A DNA stretch of 33,890 nucleotides from DATGFK01 sp040007395. Its GTDB lineage: Bacteria > Chloroflexota > Anaerolineae > Aggregatilineales > UBA2796. Each line of letters starts with the position of its first letter. The first letter of the stretch is position 1. Below are positions 17,901 to 25,639 of this stretch, piece after piece. Location of the stretch: positions 1 to 33,890 of the forward strand of contig JBDTVG010000123.1 in NCBI GenBank assembly GCA_040007395.1, given 5' to 3'. The position numbers and the translations under genes were made by a program. The notes under the pieces are model-generated. The model saw only the letters and a list, made by a program, of their open reading frames with translations. It did no database searches and was not told the DNA's origin.

Positions 17901-19382
17901 GTACACCTTTACCTGTATGACCGTGATAGCGATACGCTGACTTTCGGCGCGAGTTTGTGGCTGGATGGTCGCCAGAACGTCGAGGCTAGTAAACCCAGTC
18001 GTTATGGTGATACTTGGCAAGTTGCCGCTACCGGGGAAAAGAATTTGCTGGAGAATGTGGCGCTGCTCCATCACCAACTACAGTTCAACCCCGGCATGGG
18101 TTATGGCGCAATCGCCCGTATCCCGCTTCTACGCAGTGGGCAAGTGATTGGTGTGTTGAACATTGCTTTTGAAGAAGCGCACGACTTCACTGCCAGTGAA
18201 ACACGCGCCTTCGATCTGTTGGCAAATCAGGCAGCGATTGTCATTGAGAACACACGCCTGTTTGACGAAGTGCGGGTCAGCCGTGACCGGATGCAGGCAA
18301 TTCTTGATTCTACTCGCGACGGGGTGATCTTGCTGGGCTACGGCGGCGAATTGATCTTGGCAAACCCACCTGCCGAACGCCTATTGAACTTTCCGCTGCG
18401 GAATCACATGGGTGACAACTTGCTGCACCTTGTGGCAAAGCTGCATCGCTCCAAAGACGTGTCAGACAGCCTCACCTCCTTGTTCAAAACAGTCCATAAT
18501 ATTCTAGTTAACCTTGCTAAAAGCTCGGATGAGATCACGCGCCACACCTTCCAGATGGAAATTGAGGGCATTGTCCGTGACATTGAAAGCATGGTGCTGC
18601 CTGTTCAACGCAATACTGGGGTTGCCAGTGGGCGCTTAGTCGTGCTGCGCGACGTGTCGGAAGAAAAATCGCTAGATCGATTCCGCGAAGATATGACGAA
18701 TATGATTGTCCACGATCTGCGTGCGCCGCTGACGGGCGTGATCACCAGTTTGCGAATGATCGATGATATGGTCACCACGAATGATTTTTCCGGGATTGAT
18801 CAGGTGATTAGTATTGCGATTTCTAGCAGTGAGAACCAGATGCGGATGATCGAATCCATGCTGGAAATCGATAAACTGGAAACAGGCCATGTTCAACTTC
18901 ACAAAGAGTTGATCCCCATAGCGGGGCTGGTGCGTAAAGCCATGCTGTCGTTGGATGTCGTTGCCAGTGCTGCCCATGTTCAAATTGTGAACTGCGTACC
19001 GGGTGACTTTCCCTCGCTAGAAATGGATGAGGAATTGATCCGCCGGGTGCTGGTCAATCTGATGGATAATGCCTTACGTTATACACCGACCAACGGTGAG
19101 GTACGCATCGAAGCGTGGATTGATGAAGATCACAACTTTGCCCGGATTGGCGTGCTCGACTCTGGCAAGGGTATCCCGCCAGATTTTCGAGAGCGCGTCT
19201 TTGAGAAGTTTGTGCAGATCCAAAAGTCGGCACTGCGCGGGCAACGCGGCTTGGGTCTGGGGCTGACCTTCTGTAAATTGGCAATCGAGGCACACGGCGG
19301 GCGGATTTGGGTGGATAGCAGCCCGATGGGCGGCGCAGCTTTCTGGTTTACCTTGCTCCTCAAGCCAGACCCAGAAGTATAA
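14955..19382 (+). CDS. Membrane sensor histidine kinase with five GAF domains and a PAS domain
   Basis: This very large (1475-residue) hybrid-free sensor kinase begins with a membrane block of about seven helices (residues 20-253). Five GAF domains follow at about 272-425, 435-600, 609-770, 779-935 and 944-1105, each starting with the same helical lead-in. A PAS domain comes next (about 1107-1235, beginning MQAILDSTRDGVILL). The HisKA segment has the phospho-acceptor His1253 in IVHDLRAPL, and the HATPase domain has NLMDNALRYTP, DSGKGIPP and GLGLGL. All catalytic boxes look intact. GAF domains bind small ligands or tetrapyrroles, but no ligand is predictable here. The frame opens at a TTG (14925); the ATG at 14955 is preferred. 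No response regulator is adjacent. A second, shorter kinase of the same design follows 111 bp later. Confidence 0.92.
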   Translation: MTQTPDTTSDYSQSRLKSINHLDRLVVASVVLCLITGLLGWSMSQQTLFHAGSIDRVVLGVGVGFYVLLYASLALLSFRTNFGLYAGFHTIAVIGAYLMFGPLAALITVLLGNLLSEAGRLLFHDYLGLTSYTVREAGTDLLFYMSAHGLTTLLGGLVYAWLGGPLPLTSVGQYLIVPIGGMFAVNVIVYQLLLAARVRWLGGTLQQFQASFPALLFGQAFSLPIAMLMPIIYYNVKISAFLLLAIVTVLAAILFRVSERSRGALERRIVEMATLNSIGQSLATRLDMPDLMQGIYEQVMRLLEVDLFYIALYVPDMEAVTFPFVMEKGRRVQWETRQNANGLSEYIMSTGKVLSLTGVLKEEAGKLGLDYLEGQAVSYLGAPLGAGDEVMGVLALQSQRPNAYRRAEVQLLLTMVAQITIALRNATLYNRVWEMADELALLNNVSSVVTATLDLDIVLKTTCAIVTQVGRAGKTGIFLISEDGTKLRLVHSIGLSDDYVAQFQDIPRDSNSGPTQVLNRASAMPIPDVRTDPLAIGWRSLAEVEGYIGLLTVPLIASERVIGFLAAFYAEPHMFGKSELDLMNTLANQVAVTVANARLYRDTQVRAQAMSRLVDASRTFTASLDLSSVAQTVLDELQGVLAADRIVLFLVGTHGDLNILAQRGTEALAIPTPMTSDRTIAQAIAARTPMSLPNERAENHADNTGNEALLQQFESESLYILPLVSQDKVIGIVLAGHKTRPTFSDRERQLTEALVNQAATAIRNAQLYGQTDAALADRVSELSAIEAISREISGSLDLASIIDNVLDTAIRVTQADLAGCALVSSETMLRYVERDPQGSTLTPLNESRDRESGIIGRVMATGKIAHIDDIQVASDAYSGSLSNARSVLCVPILRQQERVGVLILESRQVGAFTAVHEQFMVNLAEHAALAISNVRLFEEREAQIDMLIKFRKLSLDLLSANSLREVMDHIVSAALTIAHAKDVHLYLYDRDSDTLTFGASLWLDGRQNVEASKPSRYGDTWQVAATGEKNLLENVALLHHQLQFNPGMGYGAIARIPLLRSGQVIGVLNIAFEEAHDFTASETRAFDLLANQAAIVIENTRLFDEVRVSRDRMQAILDSTRDGVILLGYGGELILANPPAERLLNFPLRNHMGDNLLHLVAKLHRSKDVSDSLTSLFKTVHNILVNLAKSSDEITRHTFQMEIEGIVRDIESMVLPVQRNTGVASGRLVVLRDVSEEKSLDRFREDMTNMIVHDLRAPLTGVITSLRMIDDMVTTNDFSGIDQVISIAISSSENQMRMIESMLEIDKLETGHVQLHKELIPIAGLVRKAMLSLDVVASAAHVQIVNCVPGDFPSLEMDEELIRRVLVNLMDNALRYTPTNGEVRIEAWIDEDHNFARIGVLDSGKGIPPDFRERVFEKFVQIQKSALRGQRGLGLGLTFCKLAIEAHGGRIWVDSSPMGGAAFWFTLLLKPDPEV

Positions 19383-19493
19383 TGTAAACTGTGTAGTTGC
19401 TACCCACACGCATTAACATCGACTGCATCTGCCTATGGGGAAACCCGCAGATATATGCGATACTACAGCAAAATCGAAACCGGGAATAAGCCC

Positions 19494-22400
19494 ATGATCC
19501 GACGTTCGCCCGCACCTTGGCTGCCTTGGCTGCTTGGTGTGTTAACTATCCTGTTCATCGTCAATATGACGATGAGTGGCTTATTGAGTCTCCATACCGA
19601 TCCGCAAATCGCGATTATTATGATTGGCTTGGTAGCGTTTATTGTCACTGTTGAAGTCCCACTACAAGGCGATTCGATCAGTTTGGGCTATGCGGCTGGA
19701 TTTCTGGTTTACCTGAGCATGGGTATCCCCGAACAGAATTATGAAGCCTTTGGCGTTATGGCGATTGGTGGGGCGGCGGGTGGGCTGCTGCGTGCCTTTT
19801 GGGATAATCGCGAATCGGGGCTAATGTGGCGCTTCCACCGCCGCTTGATCGAGCGGCCTTTGATGGCAGCAGCACAATTAACGCTGAGTCTGGTGATTGG
19901 GGATGTTTTTTACCGTCTAGTGGGTGGGATACTGCCCATTACCGAACTGCACCGCAGCGATATTCTGCCGTTAGCCGTACTTATTGGCGTATCCGTTGTC
20001 GTCTATGTTGGCCTTTATGGGCTATCCGTCTGGTCACGCGGTCTAGATGTGCGCGAGATATTGCTACAAAACCGATTGGCAATTGGCCTGTCTGTTGGTG
20101 TTCCGCTGCCTTTTGTGATTACGGCGGCGTTGATCTTTAGAGAATCGCTAGGCGGCTTTGTGATTCTGACCATCGGCTTGATCGTGATGGCGATTGGCGC
20201 AACCGCACTCGGACGAGGCCGCTTGCAGTACCGCCAGCAGGTCGTGGAACTACAATCGCTTTCGGCGGTCAACCACACGATGCGGGCGTATCTCGATATG
20301 AACACCCTCGTAGCGACGATCCAGTTACAGGTTGCCACTTTATTAAATGTCCCTAACTTCACATTGGCGCTCTATGACCCAAACCGCGATCTGTTGACTT
20401 TTCCGCTCGTGGTACGGCATTGGCAGGTTATCGACATGCCTACCCGCGAAATGAAAAAGGAACTGATCGATTACGTCATCACGACCAAAGCCCCGCTGCT
20501 GTTGAGCGAGAATCCTGAAGCGCGGGCGCATATGTTGAAGTTGACCCCGCCGGAAAGTGGCCCAACCTCATGGTTGGGTGTGCCGTTGCTTGCCCCAGAT
20601 CGCGCCCTTGGCGGTATCGCGGTGGCATTGGACGATCCGTATCGACGCTTAACAGAACGGGATCAGCGGTTGCTCGTAACCCTTGCGACGCAAGCCAGCA
20701 TCGCTATTGAAAACGCACAGCTTTACCGACAGGTACAAGATCGAGCTAGCCAGCTTAATCGATTGAACAATCTGGCGGCAGAACTGAGTGGCACGCTTAA
20801 CCCTCGGCGCGTGCTAGATCTCTTAGTGCAATCGACCATCGTTATTACGGGTGCTATTGGCGCGGCGGTCTTTTTGTGGACAGATGACAGAGAGCAATCA
20901 ATCGTACTGGCTCGAAGTAGTGGTCTGAGCGATGAATTCGCGATTGATCCACCGTTACCTATTTCGATGGGTCGTAACGCTCAACCGCTGGCAGTCCAAA
21001 ATGCGATGCTTGAGCCACAAGCCGCTGCCGTGCGTGACATTATGCGCCGTGAGAATATCAGCGCGTGGGTTGAACTGCCGCTGATCAATGGCGAAAACCA
21101 ACTCGGTATCCTGATCAGCTATTATCGCGATCCGCGCAGTTTTTCCGGCGACGAAATTGAGTTGATGCGCGCTTTCGCGAATCAAGCGGTACTGTCGATT
21201 AGCAACGCACGGCTGTATCAGCAAACCGATGAAGCATTGGATCGGCGTATCGAGCAGCTTTCGGCACTGGCAGCAATCAACAAAGAACTGTCGTCTACCT
21301 TGAATCTAAATAAGGTATTCAATCTGGTCTTGTATCGTGCTTTCGAGGCGACAAAATCTAATCGTGGCGTACTGCTGCTCAAGGATACGTCCGATTCAGC
21401 GCCACGACTTGTCGCTAGTTATGGTAATACGCTCGCGAACTTTGACGATCTAGTCAAACATCCTTTGGTTGAGACGGTTTTCGCGGGCGGCAAACCTTTA
21501 ACCGATATTGATACTGCGGAGCCACGTGCGCCACTCTGGCAGCTTGGTGTACCGTTGGTCCGCGATGAAGATGTGATGGGCGTGATTATGCTGCTCAGTC
21601 AGTCGCCCGACGCATATAGCCCCGATAATGTCGATTTTGTCAGTCAATTGGCGACTCAAGCGATTATTGCGGTGGACAATGCACGGTTGTTTGAGCAGAT
21701 GACTGCTAGCCGCAATCGATTGCAGGTCATTCTGGATTCGATGCACGAAGCCGTGATCATGTTCGATCTGGATGGCAGAGTAGCGTTGGCGAACCCGCGT
21801 GTTAACGCCCTACTCAGCCTTGATGTGGCAATTGCGGGGAATCGTCTCGCCGATTTATTGGCGCAATCCGATCTCAAGTTTGCAGAACGTCTTGGCTTCG
21901 ATAATGAGTCACTGACCGCGCTGCTAGAAACGCTCAAAATATCGGCTTGGACAGGTGGTGGACGGCTGTCCTATCGTCTTGAAGAACCCCATATTCGTTT
22001 TCTGGATCGGACGATTGCTGCGGTGCTGGATCAGAACAACAAAACGATTGGCCTGCTGATGGTCTTTGCGGATGCCACCGAAGAACGCGAACTGGCGCAA
22101 GCCCGCGAAGACCTGTCCAGGATGATCGTCCATGATCTTCGCAGCCCACTCACCGCTATCAATGCGAGTATGGCATTGCTGGGCGAACTGGCTTCTGCCG
22201 AAACCAAGATGGCGAAGTCGATCCGTAAGACTACTGATATTTCACAGCGGGCGCTGCGAAAACTGCTGCATCTCGTCGATTCGCTGCTCGACATTGCCAA
22301 AATGGAAAGTGGCAACATCACGCTTGAAACCGAATATGTGGATTTGGCTCCTATCGCTGAAAGTGTCCTTGTAGAGTTGTCACCGCTGGCGGAAGAACTC

Positions 22401-22835
22401 GACATCAGCGTTGGCATCGTGATGCAGCCCGATCTGCCAACTTTGAATATCGACAGCGACAAGATCGAGCGTGTTTTGCTCAATCTTGTTGACAATGCGC
22501 TCAAGTTCACGCCCATCAGTGGACTAGTGCAGATTCGCGCCCGACGCGATGGCAATGACAAAGTGCGGATCGAAGTCTGCGATAACGGCCCCGGCGTTTC
22601 CGACGATTACAAAAAACGTATTTTTGACCGCTTCCAACAAGCCGACCAGAGTGGATCGCATCGGCGCGGCACAGGGCTTGGCCTGACGTTTTGCCGCCTG
22701 ACCATTGAAGCGCACGGCGGCACGATCTGGATCGAGGATAACCCCGGCGGCGGCAGTATTTTTGCTTTCACCTTGCCCGTTGAACTCGACTCGGATCGGC
22801 AGTCAATTGCTATGAAGGGTGCGACGGATAGTTAG
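19494..22835 (+). CDS. Membrane sensor histidine kinase with three GAF domains and a PAS domain
   Basis: This 1113-residue kinase has the same plan as its upstream neighbour. It begins with a block of about seven membrane helices (to residue 240) and has GAF domains at about 247-407, 422-582 and 586-732. A PAS domain follows (about 737-862, QVILDSMHEAVIMFDLDG). HisKA carries His880 in IVHDLRSPL, and the HATPase domain contains NLVDNALKFTP, DNGPGV and GTGLGL. All motifs needed for activity are present. The two genes are clearly a duplicated pair that differ in GAF number. The start is uncertain: ATG at 19455 also fits, but 19494 has GGGA about 8 nt upstream and lies just before the first helix. 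The 111-bp gap allows cotranscription with the first kinase. The partner regulator is not in this window. Confidence 0.9.
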   Translation: MIRRSPAPWLPWLLGVLTILFIVNMTMSGLLSLHTDPQIAIIMIGLVAFIVTVEVPLQGDSISLGYAAGFLVYLSMGIPEQNYEAFGVMAIGGAAGGLLRAFWDNRESGLMWRFHRRLIERPLMAAAQLTLSLVIGDVFYRLVGGILPITELHRSDILPLAVLIGVSVVVYVGLYGLSVWSRGLDVREILLQNRLAIGLSVGVPLPFVITAALIFRESLGGFVILTIGLIVMAIGATALGRGRLQYRQQVVELQSLSAVNHTMRAYLDMNTLVATIQLQVATLLNVPNFTLALYDPNRDLLTFPLVVRHWQVIDMPTREMKKELIDYVITTKAPLLLSENPEARAHMLKLTPPESGPTSWLGVPLLAPDRALGGIAVALDDPYRRLTERDQRLLVTLATQASIAIENAQLYRQVQDRASQLNRLNNLAAELSGTLNPRRVLDLLVQSTIVITGAIGAAVFLWTDDREQSIVLARSSGLSDEFAIDPPLPISMGRNAQPLAVQNAMLEPQAAAVRDIMRRENISAWVELPLINGENQLGILISYYRDPRSFSGDEIELMRAFANQAVLSISNARLYQQTDEALDRRIEQLSALAAINKELSSTLNLNKVFNLVLYRAFEATKSNRGVLLLKDTSDSAPRLVASYGNTLANFDDLVKHPLVETVFAGGKPLTDIDTAEPRAPLWQLGVPLVRDEDVMGVIMLLSQSPDAYSPDNVDFVSQLATQAIIAVDNARLFEQMTASRNRLQVILDSMHEAVIMFDLDGRVALANPRVNALLSLDVAIAGNRLADLLAQSDLKFAERLGFDNESLTALLETLKISAWTGGGRLSYRLEEPHIRFLDRTIAAVLDQNNKTIGLLMVFADATEERELAQAREDLSRMIVHDLRSPLTAINASMALLGELASAETKMAKSIRKTTDISQRALRKLLHLVDSLLDIAKMESGNITLETEYVDLAPIAESVLVELSPLAEELDISVGIVMQPDLPTLNIDSDKIERVLLNLVDNALKFTPISGLVQIRARRDGNDKVRIEVCDNGPGVSDDYKKRIFDRFQQADQSGSHRRGTGLGLTFCRLTIEAHGGTIWIEDNPGGGSIFAFTLPVELDSDRQSIAMKGATDS

Positions 22836-22923
22836 AGATAGTTAATGATGCGTTCAAAACTTTCCACAATGGAATCAATCGTAAAGCGCTAGTTGTTCAG
22901 AACGCACCTTAAATCTTGTTAAT

Positions 22924-23334
22924 CTATCGTGGAGCTAGCAGCCCGATGCCCAGTAAAATCGTGCCTATGGCAAGCGAGGCGATCCCGATATAGATGAGCC
23001 ATATCACCCGCGTTGGCTTCGTCTGGTTCGGAGAGGTCACCGAGAGGAAAAATCCTGCCGGGATAAAGGCCGGTGCAAGCGCAATACTGGTTCGGGCGAT
23101 CCCCGTTAGCGGCGAAGGCAAGTGTGACGAGTCTGCCAGTACCTGACAGACCAGCGAAAGAATCACCAGCACCCCTGCATGGGCATGGCCCGCCCGATAA
23201 AAATCATGCTGCAACTGACTCACCAGCCCATTGTTTCTGCGGGTGATGATGCCTAACAGGAAGTATCCACCATACATAATAAACGGGATAGTTAATAGCG
23301 ATATGCCTGCAACTGTCCGTGCTGTATCACTCAT
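22924..23334 (-). CDS. Small four-helix membrane protein of unknown function
   Basis: This 136-residue, very hydrophobic protein has four predicted helices (about 10-30, 50-68, 82-100 and 110-132). Between the first two lies HDFYRAGHAHAG (43-54), a His-rich motif that could bind a metal or haem. I do not recognise a named family. The ATG at 23334 has AGAGGA about 8 nt upstream. It lies 52 bp downstream of the DUF4188 gene on the same strand, so it is probably the second gene of the PadR-controlled unit, although a hairpin spans the intervening stop codon. The gene is convergent with the kinase pair. Confidence 0.7.
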   Translation of the reverse strand: MSDTARTVAGISLLTIPFIMYGGYFLLGIITRRNNGLVSQLQHDFYRAGHAHAGVLVILSLVCQVLADSSHLPSPLTGIARTSIALAPAFIPAGFFLSVTSPNQTKPTRVIWLIYIGIASLAIGTILLGIGLLAPR

Positions 23335-23371
23335 AGTATTGATCCTCTCTATAGTCGCACATAATTTAATT

Positions 23372-23400
23372 TGTCAGATAGGTTTATTATCTATCTGACA
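23372..23400 (-). terminator. Hairpin spanning the DUF4188 stop codon
   Basis: TGTCAGATAG (23372-23381) and CTATCTGACA (23391-23400) form a perfect 10-bp stem with a 9-nt loop that covers the last codons and stop of the DUF4188 gene. On the minus strand it is followed by AT-rich sequence without a clean T-run. It may be a partial terminator or a stability element between the two genes. Confidence 0.5.
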
Positions 23401-23959
23401 CGTTCAAAAGTTCATCGGCGTTTTGCACTACATTTACTACAGTTACTGGCTCAGGGATATTTGCCGTTTCTGCTTTGCCTGTGAGCCGTCCCCGTGCAGT
23501 CTGACGATACCCACCGCGGATCGGGATGGCCTGTTTGGTTGCCCCTGCCAGCCCAAATAGCGGCATATTGACATAACTAGCTTCGTATTGACCTTCTCCA
23601 ATGGGGTAGGTCTCGTGCCAGACTCCAATAGTGCCATCAGTGCCGATCTCTCGATTAAAACGTATCCAAGCTTCCAGATGTGCATCGTCTTTACTTCGTG
23701 CAAATGTTTCGAGCGCCTCGAAGGAACGCCAGTAGGACACCCAACAAGTTGTTAGTGGCGGGAAGCGAAAAAATAACTCGCCGCCGAAACAGCCTTTTTC
23801 TGGATGGTCGGCTAGGACTTGTTGCATCCCAACGAAGGCCTTAGAAACCTTTATCCATTTCCTGAAATGAAAAGGCTTATTAACTTGCATCCCGACCAAA
23901 AATACAACAAATGGCCCTTCGATTTGTGCGGTAAAATGGTCTGCGATTATAGTAGACAT
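23387..23959 (-). CDS. DUF4188 domain protein
   Basis: This 190-residue soluble protein matches the DUF4188 family, which has a ferredoxin-like, ABM-monooxygenase-type fold. Typical blocks are FVVFLVGMQVNKPFHFRKW, YWRSFEALETFARSKDDAHL, IGVWHETYPI and YVNMPLFGLAGA. Members often sit beside regulators and are thought to be haem-binding or monooxygenase-like; activity here is not shown. The open frame begins at 23989, but the ATG at 23959 has an exact AGGAG 7 nt upstream. The longer start would also put coding sequence across the operator repeats. It is divergent from the padR gene and is the likely main target of that repressor. The small membrane protein gene follows 52 bp downstream. Confidence 0.88.
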   Translation of the reverse strand: MSTIIADHFTAQIEGPFVVFLVGMQVNKPFHFRKWIKVSKAFVGMQQVLADHPEKGCFGGELFFRFPPLTTCWVSYWRSFEALETFARSKDDAHLEAWIRFNREIGTDGTIGVWHETYPIGEGQYEASYVNMPLFGLAGATKQAIPIRGGYRQTARGRLTGKAETANIPEPVTVVNVVQNADELLNVSDR

Positions 23960-23975
23960 TTGCTTACTCCTTTTG

Positions 23976-24007
23976 ATATGTGTAGTCATATATATGTGTA
24001 GTCATAT
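23976..24007. promoter_or_regulatory. Tandem 16-bp operator, probably PadR-binding
   Basis: Two exact, directly abutting copies of ATATGTGTAGTCATAT lie at 23976-23991 and 23992-24007. Each copy has ATATG/CATAT dyad arms around a 6-bp centre, like known PadR operators built on ATGT/ACAT half-sites. The array lies between the DUF4188 ribosome site and its -10 element and overlaps the -35 zone of the padR promoter, so binding would repress both genes. Confidence 0.75.
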
Positions 24008-24020
24008 ATTAGATATTGCG

Positions 24021-24026
24021 TATAAT
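24021..24026 (+). promoter_or_regulatory. -10 element of the padR promoter
   Basis: A perfect TATAAT lies on the plus strand, at the same position as the -10 of the opposing promoter. The matching -35 zone (about 23997-24003) falls in the second operator repeat and is poor. Start near 24033 leaves a short leader to the ATG at 24065. Confidence 0.55.
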
Positions 24027-24050
24027 AAGCGAAATCAAAACGCTTGTCAA
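24022..24050 (-). promoter_or_regulatory. Sigma-70-type promoter of the DUF4188 gene
   Basis: On the minus strand TTGACA (24050-24045) is followed after exactly 17 bp by TATTAT (24027-24022). Transcription would start near 24015, just at the edge of the tandem operator. Near-consensus elements suggest a strong promoter held off by the repressor. Confidence 0.75.
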
Positions 24051-24064
24051 CAAGGAAATCTATC

Positions 24065-24610
24065 ATGTCTCTAGTCCATGCGATTCTGGGGTTTTTGAAT
24101 AAACTGCCGATGACAGGCTACGACCTGAAAACCGAGTCTTTCGATCAGTCAGTGGCGCACTTCTGGCCTGCCGACCAAGCGCAGATCTATCGCACGCTAG
24201 ACAAGTTGACCGAACAGGGGTTTGTCGAAAGCACTATCGAGGTCCAGACAGATCGCCCAAACCGCAAGGTCTACCATATCACCGAGGCAGGCCGCACCGA
24301 GTTATTCCGTTGGTTGGCTTTGCCACAATCGGAACTCCCGATTCATCGTGAACCCTTCTTGGTTCAGTTATTCTTCGCGGATCAAGTCGATCCGAAAACG
24401 GTGTTCAAGTTGTTGGAAGTACAGCTTGACGCACACGAAAAACAGTTGGCAAAGTATCGCGAGATACCCTTGCCTTCTGTCGGTACACCCGGTCTGAGCC
24501 GCGAGTTTGTGTTCGAACGCTTGACTCTGAATATGGGGATACATAATGAGCAGATGTACATTGACTGGTTGAAAGAGTCGATCAAGATCGTGCAGCAGTT
24601 GGGGGAGTAA
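24065..24610 (+). CDS. PadR family transcriptional regulator
   Basis: This 181-residue PadR repressor has an N-terminal winged helix beginning MSLVHAILGFLNKLPMTGYDL. Its recognition region is QIYRTLDKLTEQGFVE, and the wing contains NRKVYHITEAGR. The C-terminal domain (about 90-180) is helical, as in two-domain PadR (AphA/VirR-like) proteins that dimerise through it. The frame reaches back to a TTG at 24044, but the ATG at 24065 has AGGA about 8 nt upstream and gives the classic family N-terminus. It is divergent from the DUF4188 gene across the tandem operator, the usual layout of PadR with its own target and autoregulation. The inducer is unknown; many PadR proteins sense phenolic or toxic compounds. 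Confidence 0.92.
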   Translation: MSLVHAILGFLNKLPMTGYDLKTESFDQSVAHFWPADQAQIYRTLDKLTEQGFVESTIEVQTDRPNRKVYHITEAGRTELFRWLALPQSELPIHREPFLVQLFFADQVDPKTVFKLLEVQLDAHEKQLAKYREIPLPSVGTPGLSREFVFERLTLNMGIHNEQMYIDWLKESIKIVQQLGE

Positions 24611-24614
24611 GGGG

Positions 24615-24646
24615 CAGGGACACAGCCTTAGAGGATTGTGTCCCTG
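24615..24646. terminator. Hairpin between convergent padR and CruF-like genes
   Basis: CAGGGACACA (24615-24624) and TGTGTCCCTG (24637-24646) form a perfect 10-bp GC-rich stem with a 12-nt loop. It lies 5 bp after padR and 9 bp before the end of the opposing gene. No T-run follows, so it may work as a bidirectional stop of modest strength. Confidence 0.6.
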
Positions 24647-24654
24647 TGCTGTGA

Positions 24655-25530
24655 TTAGGCCATTTTGGTCGCAGCGAGAGTGCGTTGGCGGGTAGCCCAC
24701 CACGGCGAAAACGCGACGATGATCCCTAACACTGCCATAATCAATGAGATGATCCCTAACGCAGGATTCTGGAAATAGTAGCCATAGTAGATCCCCGCCG
24801 AAGCCGTTAGGACGTGGAACACCAGCGGCACAGCGACAATATCTAACTCGAAGTCACCCGCCATCATGCGCGGACGACAGACAACAAAGATGATCAGCGA
24901 GACGACGACACAGGTTGCAATGCCCACAAAGCCATTATTGATCGCTGTACTGAAAACGAGATAGAGTTGATCCAATACCAAAACCAGAATGAGCGAAACA
25001 ATGAACGATACTGGGATATACAGCCAGCGGAGAATCTGATTGGTTTGCCAGCGGCGCAAAATTCGCAGTAATCCTGAGTAGGACAAGATCACGACAAACC
25101 AGCCGAAAAAGTTCCCCCATGGCACACCGAACCACTGATCGTTGGGGCCAAGCTGTGTCCATGTCCACATACCCATGCGCCCCGCTACCGGATCGAGGAC
25201 AATATCGACGTTCAGCGCCAGCAGCGCTCCGAGGATTGGGCGCACATAATCAGGCATATCCAGCCGATCCGCAAACTCCATGGTGGAGTAGATGATCGCC
25301 GCCCAACCCAGTGCGACTGCCAGCGGCGTATCAAAGATCATGATCAGAAAATGACCATAGTGATAAGACGAGAACTGCTTGATCGTCAGGATTTCGAGCA
25401 GCAGCCCGTATACGGCAGCGAAGAGGATCTCAGCGACACGGTACCAGCTTTGCCCCTTGGCGTGCCAGAGACAAGCAATGAAACAGATATAGACACCGAT
25501 CTCGAAGAAGATAAAATAGGGTCGAACCAT
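24655..25530 (-). CDS. Carotenoid biosynthesis protein, CruF / DUF422 type
   Basis: This 291-residue polytopic membrane protein of the DUF422/CruF family has about eight helices. Its conserved core is NVDIVLDPVAGRMGMWTW (107-124), then WFGVPWGNFFGWF (133-145), with Asp109 and Asp113 as candidate catalytic acids. CruF hydrates C50 or monocyclic carotenoids (for example gamma-carotene 1',2'-hydratase), and the haloarchaeal homologue makes bacterioruberin. Membership is clear; the exact reaction is not. No other carotenoid gene is near, so it must act with enzymes coded elsewhere or have another lipid substrate. The ATG at 25530 has AGGAG about 7 nt upstream. It is convergent with padR and divergent from the next membrane protein. 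Confidence 0.85.
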   Translation of the reverse strand: MVRPYFIFFEIGVYICFIACLWHAKGQSWYRVAEILFAAVYGLLLEILTIKQFSSYHYGHFLIMIFDTPLAVALGWAAIIYSTMEFADRLDMPDYVRPILGALLALNVDIVLDPVAGRMGMWTWTQLGPNDQWFGVPWGNFFGWFVVILSYSGLLRILRRWQTNQILRWLYIPVSFIVSLILVLVLDQLYLVFSTAINNGFVGIATCVVVSLIIFVVCRPRMMAGDFELDIVAVPLVFHVLTASAGIYYGYYFQNPALGIISLIMAVLGIIVAFSPWWATRQRTLAATKMA

Positions 25531-25639
25531 CCGAGCGCTCCTTTGCCGGTTCTGTATGCGCGACTTTAGGTATACAGGAATGGTCGCTGTTAGGCAATTT
25601 TAAAAGCATATAAACTATTCGTGAGATTGAGATCATTCG

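Noticed and set aside
22031..22561. 176-codon minus-strand open frame
   Set aside because: It is antisense to the HisKA/ATPase region of the second kinase; the Ser-rich product is typical of an antisense shadow.
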